DNA of 64,000 nucleotides. It comes from Hyphomicrobiales bacterium (GTDB taxonomy: Bacteria > Pseudomonadota > Alphaproteobacteria > Rhizobiales > Xanthobacteraceae). A program made the position numbers and the translations under genes. The stretch spans positions 421,145 to 485,144 of the forward strand of contig JAFKKN010000001.1 of the NCBI GenBank assembly GCA_017305535.1, written 5' to 3'. How positions within the stretch are numbered: the first letter of the stretch is position 1; each line of letters starts with the position of its first letter. The notes beneath the pieces were generated by a model, which was given only the letters and a program-made list of their open reading frames with translations, did no database searches and had not been told where the DNA came from. Shown one piece after another: positions 17,831-27,658 of this stretch.

Positions 17831-19024
17831 CTACTCCAGCCGCTCGACCTTGCGCAGCGAGGGGAACAGCTTCATCCACAACAGCGCCACCGCGACAGTG
17901 CCGATGCCGCCCAGCACCGCCGCCGGCACCGTGCCGAATAGCGCCGCGGTGACGCCGCTCTCGAACTGGCCGAGCTGGTTCGAGGCATTGATGAACAGGA
18001 AGTTCACCGCGCCGACGCGACCGCGCATGTCATCCGGCGTCGCCAGCAGCACCAGCGATAGCCGGATCACCACGCTGATGGTGTCGGCCGCGCCCATCAC
18101 CGCCAGCGCCGCGAGCGACAGCCACATGGTTTGCGACAGCGCGAATACGACGGTGGCCACGCCGAACACGATCACCGCCTGAAACATCCGCATGCCGACG
18201 CGACGCGTGATCGGGTGACGTGCCAATACCAAAGTCATCGCCAGCGCGCCGACCGCCGGCGCTGCGCGCAGCAGTCCAAGCCCCCACGGTCCCGCGTGCA
18301 GAATGTCGCTGGCGTAGATCGGCAGCAGCGCCACCGCGCCACCGAGCAGCACCGCGAACAGATCGAGCGAGATGGTGCCGAGGATCGCCGGATTGTGGCG
18401 GACGAAGGCGACCCCGGCGAACAATGCACGCAATGAGGTGGTCGTTGGCGCTATCGCCGCGCGTTCGCGAGTGATCGCACCCGCCAACACCGCGCCGAGC
18501 AGCCACAGCGCCGCCATCAGCACATAGGGAAAACTGGGCGCGAAAGCATAAGCGAAGCCGCCAACGGCCGGGCCAGCGATGGTGACGATTTGCGCGGCCC
18601 CGGTGGAGATCGCGGTGCCGCGCTGCACCTCCCCTTCCGGCACCACGCCCGGCAACAGCGCTGACACCGCGGGGCTCTCGAAGCCACCGGCGATACCGAG
18701 CACGGCCATCGCCGCGAAAATCTGCGGCACCGTGATCCAGCCGGCAAGCGTGCCCCACGCCAGAAAGGCCGCAACCGCGCATTCTGCGATCTGGCACGCC
18801 GCCATCACACGGCGACGATCGTAACGGTCGGCCGCATGTCCCGCGACGAACACCAAGAGCGCGGTCGGAATGAATTGCACCAGCCCGATCATACCGAGCT
18901 GGAACGCCGAGCCAGTCAGTTCATAGACCTGCCAACCCACCGCGACCGCCGCCACCTGCGAGGCGAAGCGCGAAAAGCTGCGCGCGCCGACATAAAGCAG
19001 AAATGGGCGATGGGTGAGCAGCAT
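17831..19024 (-). CDS. MFS transporter, EntS-like exporter
   Basis: Inner-membrane transporter of about 397 residues with twelve predicted helices. It opens with FLLYVGARSFSRFASQVAAVAVGWQVYELTGSAFQLGMIG, and loop 2-3 has AGHAADRYDRRRVM, the MFS motif A. It most resembles the EntS/Bcr-like exporter branch. The ATG at 19024 is used because the hydrophobic first helix starts just after it; the frame remains open to 19423, but that part is polar and not MFS-like. No strong ribosome-binding site precedes 19024, so the start is uncertain. It is convergent with the SDR gene. Substrate unknown. Confidence 0.88.
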   Translation of the reverse strand: MLLTHRPFLLYVGARSFSRFASQVAAVAVGWQVYELTGSAFQLGMIGLVQFIPTALLVFVAGHAADRYDRRRVMAACQIAECAVAAFLAWGTLAGWITVPQIFAAMAVLGIAGGFESPAVSALLPGVVPEGEVQRGTAISTGAAQIVTIAGPAVGGFAYAFAPSFPYVLMAALWLLGAVLAGAITRERAAIAPTTTSLRALFAGVAFVRHNPAILGTISLDLFAVLLGGAVALLPIYASDILHAGPWGLGLLRAAPAVGALAMTLVLARHPITRRVGMRMFQAVIVFGVATVVFALSQTMWLSLAALAVMGAADTISVVIRLSLVLLATPDDMRGRVGAVNFLFINASNQLGQFESGVTAALFGTVPAAVLGGIGTVAVALLWMKLFPSLRKVERLE

Positions 19025-19182
19025 GGGTCCGCAAGGCGTGGCGAATGGGGCCACCGCTATAGCATGGCCCCGGCGTCCGTCGCGAATGGCGGAGCGCGCC
19101 TTGCCGCCGCGCATGACTATGCGATGGGCCTTGCGTCGCCCCTTGTACCGACAGGGACGACGCAGCACTGATGACAAGGCGT

Positions 19183-19857
19183 TCAGCCCGCGAGTTCGAC
19201 CGTTTCGAAATCCGCCGGCAGGATGATCTCCAGCAGCTCTGCGTCCTCGGAATAGTCGTTGATCTTGTGCTTGATGTGCGGCGGCTGGGTCCAGGCGCTG
19301 CCCTGCCGCATCATGATTTCGCCCTCGCCTTCGAGTTCGGTCTTCACCCAACCCTTGAGCACGTAGACCATCTGGAACTGGGTGTCGTGGAAGTGCAGCT
19401 TCGATACCACATCCGGATCGCACGGCTCGACGAAGCGCAGAACATGCGCGCGCACCATGCCGTGCGTCGCGTCGACAATGCCGAGATCGCGATACTGCGC
19501 ATACGTCCGCAAACCGGATTCGAAATCAGCGTTGTCGTAATGGCTGACGGCAACGCGCTGCGGCGGAAGCGCCGGCTTTGCGGCGGCCGCAGGATTGGCA
19601 CGCGGCGCGCGGGCTTTCGCGGCAGGCTTTTTCGATGACCCACGCGCGGATTTGGCCGCAGATTTTTTCGCGACCTTACGCGCAGGCTTCCGCGCCGCGA
19701 CGGCCTTTACCGCTTTTGTCTTGATCGTTTTCGTCTTGGCCTTCTTCGCCTTGGCCGCTTTGGTCTTGCCGGCTTTCGCGACCTTGCGTTTGGTCGACTT
19801 CGCTGCGGCGCGCGACGATTTGCGCGCGGCTGTTGTCTTCGCGGGCTTTCTGGCCAT
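19183..19857 (-). CDS. Cupin protein with lysine/alanine-rich histone-H1-like N-terminal tail
   Basis: A 224-residue protein in two very different parts. Residues 1 to about 115 are almost only Lys, Ala, Arg, Thr and Ser (repeats such as AKAKKAKTKTIKTKAVKAV), like histone H1/AlgP-type DNA-binding tails. From about residue 120 there is a single-domain cupin with SKLHFHDTQFQMVYVLKGW and GSAWTQPPHIKH, which can supply the metal-binding His cluster, and a hydrophobic last strand LLEIILPADFETVEL. The ATG at 19857 has AGGGAGA upstream. The tail suggests nucleoid or polyanion binding, and the cupin a small-molecule or metal function. I know no characterised protein with this arrangement. The tail is of low complexity, so its length may vary. 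Confidence 0.8.
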   Translation of the reverse strand: MARKPAKTTAARKSSRAAAKSTKRKVAKAGKTKAAKAKKAKTKTIKTKAVKAVAARKPARKVAKKSAAKSARGSSKKPAAKARAPRANPAAAAKPALPPQRVAVSHYDNADFESGLRTYAQYRDLGIVDATHGMVRAHVLRFVEPCDPDVVSKLHFHDTQFQMVYVLKGWVKTELEGEGEIMMRQGSAWTQPPHIKHKINDYSEDAELLEIILPADFETVELAG

Positions 19858-19968
19858 CGACGATCTCCCTGCCGTTGTTGGCGATGCCGATCGCAAAGCG
19901 CGAGTCGGCCTCACATCCAGCGAGGTTAATCGCGCGACGCGGGAACAACAACGCGCGCAGACTTCACA

Positions 19969-20316
19969 TCAGTGCAGACGGAACACGCCGTCCACCGCGC
20001 GCAGCTCCGCAGGCTTCACCAGTTGCGAATGCGCCACCGTCACCGACACCAGCGGCCCGTCCAGCGAGTTTTTCCAGAACGCGAGGAAATCCTGCAACGC
20101 CGGAAATTTCGGAAACAGATCGTAAGCCTGCCAGACGTAGGATTGCAGCAGCCAGCGATGATCCGGCCGGCGATAGAGGATTTCGGCGGTGGTCAGGCCG
20201 TAGCCCAGCAGTTGCTTGCGGAAATCCTCGGAGACCTCGCCGCCCTTGGCGAGCCGACTGTTCGCCGCGGCATCCGCCGCGACCAAACCCTTCGTGACCA
20301 ATTCCTTCGAAGTCAT
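19969..20316 (-). CDS. usg: Usg family protein
   Basis: Small cytoplasmic protein of 115 residues matching the Usg family, first noted as an open frame next to trp genes in Caulobacter. Recognisable segments are FRKQLLGYGLTTAEILYRRPDH, LLQSYVWQAYDLFPKFPALQDFLAFW and SQLVKPAELRAVDGVFRLH. No biochemical function is established. Here it is not near trp genes: it lies between the cupin gene and the groESL control region, and it is divergent from groES. Confidence 0.88.
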   Translation of the reverse strand: MTSKELVTKGLVAADAAANSRLAKGGEVSEDFRKQLLGYGLTTAEILYRRPDHRWLLQSYVWQAYDLFPKFPALQDFLAFWKNSLDGPLVSVTVAHSQLVKPAELRAVDGVFRLH

Positions 20317-20536
20317 GTCAAACCTCCTGTCCGGAGCGCGTCTGACAGAGTGGTCGCCGACCGAGCGACACCCGGTTCGAAAATGCGCTCACGTGAACGA
20401 AATGTGACGCACGACACTGCCCAATCACAAGCTTAAAAGTTTAATAATGTGTTGAGATATTGAGCACTGGCAGCGACTTACCGCAATTGCTAACAGCCTC
20501 TGCGCACCGTGCTCCCACCCGGCTCGAATGCCACGA

Positions 20537-20563
20537 CTGGCACTCGGTAAGCTTGAGTGCTGA
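20537..20563. promoter_or_regulatory. CIRCE operator of groESL
   Basis: CTGGCACTC at 20537-20545, a 9-base spacer, then GAGTGCTGA at 20555-20563. This matches the CIRCE consensus (TTAGCACTC-N9-GAGTGCTAA), with the outer bases altered as in other rhizobial groESL operons. CIRCE binds the repressor HrcA, so groESL is expected to be heat-induced through release of HrcA. It lies about 130 bases before the groES start. Confidence 0.93.
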
Positions 20564-20612
20564 TTTTTGCGCCGACCCCCTTGCCGGAAACCGCCCGCCA
20601 GCCTATGTCCCG

Positions 20613-20649
20613 TAGCAATCGCGGTGGCACTCGCCGATCGCGATTGCTA
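20613..20649 (+). promoter_or_regulatory. Perfect 11-bp inverted repeat in the groES leader
   Basis: tagcaatcgcg (20613-20623) and cgcgattgcta (20639-20649) are exact reverse complements around a 15-base loop. The structure lies downstream of CIRCE and 30 bases before the AGGAGG of groES, so it would be in the mRNA leader. It could stabilise the message, respond to temperature, or act as a second operator. The sequence alone does not say. Confidence 0.6.
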
Positions 20650-20690
20650 ATTCAGAAATTCCAATACCTTCAAAAACTTAGGAGGACTGC

Positions 20691-21005
20691 ATGAAATTCC
20701 GTCCGCTTCACGACCGCGTCGTGGTCAAGCGCATCGACGCCGAAGAGAAGTCCGCAGGCGGCATCATCATTCCGGACAGCGCCAAGGAAAAGCCCTCGCA
20801 GGGCGAAATCCTCTCGGTCGGCCCCGGCGGCCGCGACGAGGCCGGCAAGCTGATCCCGATCGACCTCAAGGTCGGCGACATCGTGCTGTTCGGCAAGTGG
20901 TCCGGCACCGAGGTCAAGATCGACGGCCAGGATGTGCTGATCATGAAGGAGAGCGACATCATGGGCGTTCTCGAAGGCACCGCCGCCAAGAAGAAGGCCG
21001 CTTAA
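20691..21005 (+). CDS. groES: Co-chaperonin GroES
   Basis: Cytoplasmic heptameric lid of the GroEL folding chamber, 104 residues, slightly longer than the usual 95-97 because of an Ala/Lys-rich C-terminal tail (GTAAKKKAA). [39 protein letters not shown] is the standard N-terminal half with the mobile loop. AGGAGG at 20680-20685 gives a strong start. Regulation is expected through the CIRCE element upstream. The gap to groEL is 143 bases, larger than in most groESL operons, because it contains a palindromic repeat. Confidence 0.98.
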   Translation: MKFRPLHDRVVVKRIDAEEKSAGGIIIPDSAKEKPSQGEILSVGPGGRDEAGKLIPIDLKVGDIVLFGKWSGTEVKIDGQDVLIMKESDIMGVLEGTAAKKKAA

Positions 21006-21016
21006 GCGCACCGCTC

Positions 21017-22789
<1,773 letters not shown>

Positions 22790-22818
22790 TCCAGGCCACT
22801 CAGGCATTACGAAATGCA

Positions 22819-22850
22819 AAACCCCGGCGGAAACGCCGGGGTTTTTGTTT
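22819..22850 (+). terminator. Intrinsic terminator of groESL
   Basis: The 9-bp stem accccggcg (22821-22829) / cgccggggt (22834-22842) has a GAAA tetraloop and is followed by ttttgttt. It lies 31 bases after the groEL stop. Confidence 0.93.
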
Positions 22851-22910
22851 GCGGGATCGCCCCCTCGGACTTGTCATTCCAAATTTTCAGCGCCGCGCGC
22901 GGCGCGACGC

Positions 22911-23294
22911 TTATCGCCAGCGGTTCACGATCGCCAGCGTACCCCACGATCCCAGCACCGAGGCGGCCATGGTCCCGACAAGCGAGGCAGCCATCACCGC
23001 CCCGCCCGAGGCCGCAAGCGACGGTCCACTCACAAACGGGCTGAGAAGGATCACCATCATCAGGCCGCCGAGCTGGGCAGCCACAAACGTCCCGAAGAAC
23101 GAGGAGACGATGTTGACGATCCAGCCGAGCACGCCCCGCCGTTTCGTCCACGCCTCATGGATCGCGACGGCCAGCGCCGCGGCAAAGAAAGCCAGCGCGA
23201 TGACCATCGGCCCGCCGACACTCGACAATGGAATCGCGCCACTGACGTAAAGTAACAAGACGCCGATCACGGCGATGAGCAAGATGTATGGCAT
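22911..23294 (-). CDS. Small integral membrane protein of unknown function
   Basis: A 127-residue protein with four hydrophobic segments (MPYILLIAVIGVLLLYVSG, VIALAFFAAALAVAIH, WIVNIVSSFFGTFVAAQLGGLMMVILL and a Gly/Ala-rich last helix). A short basic loop AWTKRRG lies between the second and third. No family is recognised. The ATG at 23294 puts the first helix at the N-terminus; another in-frame ATG at 23330 would add 12 residues, and neither has a strong ribosome-binding site. It is convergent with groEL, 121 bases from that gene's end. Confidence 0.65.
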   Translation of the reverse strand: MPYILLIAVIGVLLLYVSGAIPLSSVGGPMVIALAFFAAALAVAIHEAWTKRRGVLGWIVNIVSSFFGTFVAAQLGGLMMVILLSPFVSGPSLAASGGAVMAASLVGTMAASVLGSWGTLAIVNRWR

Positions 23295-23535
23295 CACGTT
23301 CGTTCCGGGCGCTCTGATGTGAATGTCCACATAGGTCTGCCGACCCGGGTCGCAGGTTCAGCCAATTGCGGGGGCGATCGGGATACCCCGGCGGCAACCG
23401 CATCAACTGTCGTGGCCGAATGCATCGTTCGGGCCATCCACGCCTTCCTGATCTGCTGATCACCACCAAGAAAAAGAAGAAGAACGGATGCCAGCGAAAT
23501 GTCGCCCGACACGTCCGGCCCGCAGCGACGATCGC

Positions 23536-24240
23536 TCACGCGGTCGGCGCGCTCGCCTCGCTTTTCCATTGTTGCCGCAGCGCATAGAGATCACTCACCG
23601 TCTTCAGCGCCACCAGCAGCGCGAGAAACGCAAAATTGTTGCCGAGGGCGGTCACGAGAAATGCGCCGAGCAGAATCGACACGTGCATGATCATCACGCG
23701 TTTGTAGGGGCCGAACATCACGTTGCCGGCGCTGCCGGCATCAGCTTCCTCGCGCAGTGGGCGGCCCTGCCAGCGCCGCCGCAGCCACGGCAGCAGGAAC
23801 GTGAACAGGAAGCCGAGGCCGTGGCTGATGGCGAGGCCGATCAGCGCCAGCCACAAGCCATCGCTGACGATCATGTCGTGCAGCCGCGTCGGGAACGCCG
23901 AGAGGCCGCCGCTCCTGTCGCCGAACATCATGTTCAGGAACACGAAATGGCCGGCCATGAAGCCGCCGAAGTGCACGATGAAGAACGGCACCACGAACAA
24001 CGCGAACCAGCCGGCGGTCAACGCCATCTGCATGATCCCGAAGCCGCCGATCACCAACGTCTCCAGCCAGTAGATCACGATCAGATCGAACAGCTTCCAG
24101 CCCCACAGCGCGACGCCCGCCAGCGGCAGCAGGTTGGCGACCAGCAGCACCGCGAGCGACAGCGCGATGCGCGCCTTGCGAATCGACGGATGCGCCAGCA
24201 GCGGCACCGCATAGCCCTCGCCCCCCACGCTCTGCTCCAC
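23536..24240 (-). CDS. DUF6498-type integral membrane protein
   Basis: A 234-residue inner-membrane protein with about six helices. LFDLIVIYWLETLVIGGFGIMQM and the following FFIVHFGGFMAGHFVFL resemble the DUF6498 family, with conserved Trp/Glu and His in the membrane. No biochemical role is known for the family. The C-terminal cytoplasmic loop is basic (LPWLRRRWQGRPLREE). It follows the other small membrane gene after about 240 bases on the same strand, too far to call an operon. Confidence 0.7.
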   Translation of the reverse strand: MEQSVGGEGYAVPLLAHPSIRKARIALSLAVLLVANLLPLAGVALWGWKLFDLIVIYWLETLVIGGFGIMQMALTAGWFALFVVPFFIVHFGGFMAGHFVFLNMMFGDRSGGLSAFPTRLHDMIVSDGLWLALIGLAISHGLGFLFTFLLPWLRRRWQGRPLREEADAGSAGNVMFGPYKRVMIMHVSILLGAFLVTALGNNFAFLALLVALKTVSDLYALRQQWKSEASAPTA

Positions 24241-24416
24241 GCTGCCCGCCCTTCTGCCGCCTGCATTGTCTCACATCGCGGATGTCGCGCCACAGCACCG
24301 TCCCGAATTCGCGGAGTGGCGGGTTCCATCGGCGTTCATCCAGGGTTCATCCGTATCCGGCAAAGGTGCGCACGGGAACGTGAAGACGGCGTTCCCCACA
24401 ATGAAGGAGATATCGC

Positions 24417-24647
24417 GTGAAAAAAACCGCCCTTGGATTCGCCGCCGCCATCGCGCTGGGCCTGGCTTCGTTCTCGGCTCCCGCCTCGGCGCTTCCGGTT
24501 GCGCCCGGCATTGCCGCTCAGTCCTCTTCCGAGGTGACGACGGTGCAGTACCGTCATCGCCATCGTCCGGTCTGCACCATGAAGACCGTCGTTTCGCGCG
24601 GCCACCATGGCAAGCGTATCGTCAAGCGCGTGCGCGTCTGTCGCTAA
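24417..24647 (+). CDS. Small exported cationic protein
   Basis: A 76-residue protein that starts with GTG at 24417; AAGGAG lies ten bases upstream and no ATG fits. A signal peptide (MKKTALGFAAAIALGLASFSAPASA) is followed by a mature chain of about 50 residues rich in Arg, His and Lys, with two Cys: VQYRHRHRPVCTMKTVVSRGHHGKRIVKRVRVC. The Cys pair may form a disulfide in the periplasm. It resembles small exported basic proteins common in this group, with no known role. A terminator follows at once, so it is a single-gene unit. Confidence 0.8.
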   Translation: MKKTALGFAAAIALGLASFSAPASALPVAPGIAAQSSSEVTTVQYRHRHRPVCTMKTVVSRGHHGKRIVKRVRVCR

Positions 24648-24670
24648 GCGTAGACGATCCGACGACACTG

Positions 24671-24699
24671 ACGGCGGCGGCCTTGGAGGCCGCCGTTTT
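24671..24699 (+). terminator. Intrinsic terminator after the small cationic protein
   Basis: GC-rich stem acggcgg (24671-24677) / ccgccgt (24690-24696), extended inward by ggcc/ggcc-type pairs, followed by tttc. It starts 24 bases after the stop at 24647. Confidence 0.8.
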
Positions 24700-24717
24700 C
24701 GTCTGACGCTCCCGTGA

Positions 24718-26238
24718 TTATTCCGAGGAACTGCGGCCGTTCATTTCCGGCGGCGGCGAATTGTCCAGCGCGTCGCCCTTAGCGCCGTCGAGCAGCGTGA
24801 GCTGATAGGTTTCGATCACCAGCGGGCCGCGCTTCCGCACCACCTCGCCCACCGTCTCGACGCGCGTGAAGCGTTGCGCCAGCATCGCCTGCGCCTCCGG
24901 ATTCGGCTCGTCGGCCAGCAGCAACTTGCCGTTCAGCGTCGCCACATCCGGCGCCGGCATATTGACCCAGCGAATCCGCTGATTGGCTTGCAGCACGCAG
25001 GTGCCCTTCGGCAGATAGAACATCAGCCAGCTCGTGGTACCGTAATCGCTGGCCAGCACGCACGCGGCGCCAGTTCGCGCCCGCACCGCTTCGATTTGCG
25101 GCGCCAGCTCACGCCAGCCGACACCGATACTGCGCACGGTGGCGTCGCGGCGGTAGCCGCTCAGAAGGCCGGTATCGGCCTGGATCACCAGAAGCGCGAA
25201 CATCGCAATGCCCACCGGCGCCGCCCAGCGCAGCGAGAAACGCACCAGGCGGTTGGCGCGCTCGCCCCACTTCACAACATGCGCGGCGACAGCGGCAACG
25301 ATGGCGAATGCCGGATAGATCGGGCTGAACCAGTTGGCCTCCACGCGACTGTGCAAAGAGTGCCAGGTGAAATAAAGCAAGATGATCCAGATCACGGCAT
25401 TGAGCAGCGCGCGCACGACATAAGCTCCGCCGCGCCGGGTCGCGATCGCGTACAGCCCCATCACGCCCAGCACGAACACCAGCGGCGACGCGAACAGCAA
25501 TTGCGTCGGTACGATTTCGGCAACGTAACGCAACGTCAAATGTTCGATACGTGCGCGGCCGAGCTGCTTGATGAACGACACCCAGTGATGCTCGGCGTTC
25601 CACAGGATCACCGGCGCGCACACCGCGAACGCCACCACGCCACCGAGATAAGGCCACGGCGACAACAGCCAACGGCGCATCTTCGGCACAGCGACAAGCC
25701 AGATCAGAATGGCCGGCCCGAAGAACAGCGCGGTGTATTTCGACAGCAGCGCCGCGCCGACGGCGAGCCCTACCGCGAGCCACCACGCGCCGCGCTCCGT
25801 CGTCAGCACTTTCGCGAGTGTGTAGAGAACGAAGCTCGACGCCACCATCAGCGGTGCGTCCGGCGTCACGATCATGGTACCGACCGCCGCCATCAGCGTG
25901 ACGTTGAGCAGGATCGCCGCGGTGGACGCGACGCGGCGGCCGCCGAACAGCATCGCCGCCGTCTCGTACACCGCCCAGCTCATCGGCAGCGCCAACAGCA
26001 CCGATACAAGGCGAACGCCGAATTCGGTATCGCCGGCGATCATGGTGCCGAGCCGGATTACCAGCGCCACCATCGGCGGATGATCGTAATAGCCGCCGGC
26101 GAGATGTTTCGCCCAGGTCCAGTAGTAGGCTTCGTCAAAGCTCAGCGGCGTCACCGCCGCCGCCACCAGGCGGACCAGCACCAGCGCCGCAATGGCGAGC
26201 CAGGTCTGACGCAGCAGCCGCGCCTCGCTGGCGTTCAT
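24718..26238 (-). CDS. Glycosyltransferase family 39/83 (ArnT/PMT-like) membrane protein
   Basis: Polyprenyl-phosphate-sugar-dependent glycosyltransferase of 506 residues with about twelve helices. The first periplasmic loop carries the family signature: LSFDEAYYWTWAKHLAGGYYDHPPM, with the acidic pair used in catalysis. It is the ArnT/PMT type that transfers sugars from undecaprenyl-phosphate carriers to lipids or proteins in the periplasm. The soluble C-terminal domain follows from about residue 370. The gene lies seven bases after a GT2/GtrA fusion on the same strand, which would make the lipid-linked sugar donor: the two form a complete donor-plus-transferase pair. The acceptor, such as lipid A or a hopanoid lipid, is inference only. 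Confidence 0.9.
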   Translation of the reverse strand: MNASEARLLRQTWLAIAALVLVRLVAAAVTPLSFDEAYYWTWAKHLAGGYYDHPPMVALVIRLGTMIAGDTEFGVRLVSVLLALPMSWAVYETAAMLFGGRRVASTAAILLNVTLMAAVGTMIVTPDAPLMVASSFVLYTLAKVLTTERGAWWLAVGLAVGAALLSKYTALFFGPAILIWLVAVPKMRRWLLSPWPYLGGVVAFAVCAPVILWNAEHHWVSFIKQLGRARIEHLTLRYVAEIVPTQLLFASPLVFVLGVMGLYAIATRRGGAYVVRALLNAVIWIILLYFTWHSLHSRVEANWFSPIYPAFAIVAAVAAHVVKWGERANRLVRFSLRWAAPVGIAMFALLVIQADTGLLSGYRRDATVRSIGVGWRELAPQIEAVRARTGAACVLASDYGTTSWLMFYLPKGTCVLQANQRIRWVNMPAPDVATLNGKLLLADEPNPEAQAMLAQRFTRVETVGEVVRKRGPLVIETYQLTLLDGAKGDALDNSPPPEMNGRSSSE

Positions 26239-26245
26239 GGCAGGC

Positions 26246-27406
26246 TCACCGCTTGCGCCAGACGAACAGACCGGACATCGCGTAGTTCCAGACCACGCCC
26301 ATCAACGCACCGGCCGCACCCGCGAGCCACCAGATCGGCCGTTGGCCATAGACCGAGAATGCAACGCCGACATTGGCGAACAGGCCGACGCTGCACACCA
26401 GATAAAATATCGATAGGCCACGCAGGACCGCCAGACCTTTCAGCCGCTGATCGCGATAGGTCAGGAAGTTGTTGAGCAGGAAGTTGCTGGTCATGGCGGC
26501 GACCGCGCCGATCAACTGAGCTTCGGTGAACGAATGGCCGAACGCATTGAACGATACGTCGAGCACCGCAAGATGCACCACCAGGCCGATCGAGCCGACC
26601 AGCGCGAACAAGAGGAAACGCAGCGAGACGGCATCGCCGGTCAGCTTCGCGAGCAGCAGCCCGAGGAAATCCAGCGCCACCATGGAGTCGAGCTTGCTCT
26701 CGCCATGCAGCCGCGATCCGAAGGCGTAGGGAATTTCGACGACACGCAGCTTTCCCTGTCCGGTCGCAACGATATCGAGCAGGATCTTGAAGCCCTGCAC
26801 CGACAGCTTCGGCGCAAGTTGCTCGAAGCGGTCGCGGCGGATCATGAAGAAACCGCTCATCGGATCGGCGATCTCGACGCGCAGCAGTTTCTTCGCCAGC
26901 GTGGTGGCGAATTCGCTGGCGCCGCGGCGCTGGCGATTGAAGCTGTCGGCATTACCCCCGTCGATATAACGGCTGCCCACCACCAGTTCCGCTTCGCCCC
27001 GTTGCAGCAGCCCGAGCATCTTCGGCAACTGCGTTTCGTCGTGCTGCAAGTCGGCATCCATCACCGCGACGCAAGGCGCGCTCGATGCGAGAATGCCCTC
27101 AATGCACGCGCCTGAAAGTCCCCGCCGGCCAATGCGGCGAATGCAGCGCACGCGCGTATCGCGTTGCGCCATCTCCTGCACCGTCTGCCAAGTGCCGTCG
27201 GGAGAGTTGTCGTCGACGAAGATGACTTCCCACGAGATGCCCGCGAGGGTTTCGGCCAGTCGCGCGAACAGCACGGCGACGTTGTCGCGCTCGTTGAACG
27301 TCGGCACGATAACCGAGAGCTGACGCGCGGCCGCCCCCTGCGAGGCGTTCACGACGTCACCGGCCCGCGAGATCTGCTGAGGCGCCTGCCCGACCAATTG
27401 ATCCAT
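26246..27406 (-). CDS. Polyprenol-phosphate glycosyltransferase (GT2) fused to a GtrA-like membrane domain
   Basis: A 386-residue protein. Residues about 25-260 are a GT2 domain of the dolichol-phosphate mannosyltransferase type: LSVIVPTFNERDNV, FVDDNSPDGTW, the metal-binding AVMDADLQHDE, and GSRYIDGGNADSFNR. The C-terminal 120 residues have four helices of the GtrA family (LRFLLFALVGSIGLVVHL, NFLLNNFLTYRDQRL), which is proposed to flip the lipid-linked sugar. The ATG at 27406 is chosen; two further in-frame codons (27430, 27487) are possible and the sites are weak. Its stop is seven bases from the ArnT/PMT-like gene, so the pair is an operon for periplasmic sugar transfer. Confidence 0.9.
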   Translation of the reverse strand: MDQLVGQAPQQISRAGDVVNASQGAAARQLSVIVPTFNERDNVAVLFARLAETLAGISWEVIFVDDNSPDGTWQTVQEMAQRDTRVRCIRRIGRRGLSGACIEGILASSAPCVAVMDADLQHDETQLPKMLGLLQRGEAELVVGSRYIDGGNADSFNRQRRGASEFATTLAKKLLRVEIADPMSGFFMIRRDRFEQLAPKLSVQGFKILLDIVATGQGKLRVVEIPYAFGSRLHGESKLDSMVALDFLGLLLAKLTGDAVSLRFLLFALVGSIGLVVHLAVLDVSFNAFGHSFTEAQLIGAVAAMTSNFLLNNFLTYRDQRLKGLAVLRGLSIFYLVCSVGLFANVGVAFSVYGQRPIWWLAGAAGALMGVVWNYAMSGLFVWRKR

Positions 27407-27658
27407 GGCGCCAGCATATATCCGCGACATCCCGCCCTGCCAAGGCGAGCAACGGCATGGGGGCATGATTGCCGCCATTCCATTCAAAACGTGATCGGAG
27501 AAGCAAAAATGTCAACGGCCACGAACGGCATGGTCCGCGTACATCCGGCGTGACCGTGCTATGTTGTGGCCGTCTCGGCAACGGAGCCCTGAGAGCATCG
27601 ACGTTACCGTTGTCAGCTACATAGGAACGCGGACCGCTTTGTGCAAGAGGGCCTCTAA

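Noticed and set aside
19025-19423. N-terminal extension of the MFS exporter
   Set aside because: The frame is open, but this part is polar, overlaps the end of the cupin gene, and would precede the first membrane helix without a function.
20552-20580. RpoH-type promoter overlapping CIRCE (cttgag followed by ccgaccccc)
   Set aside because: The -35 part is fair, but the -10 match is poor; not enough to annotate.
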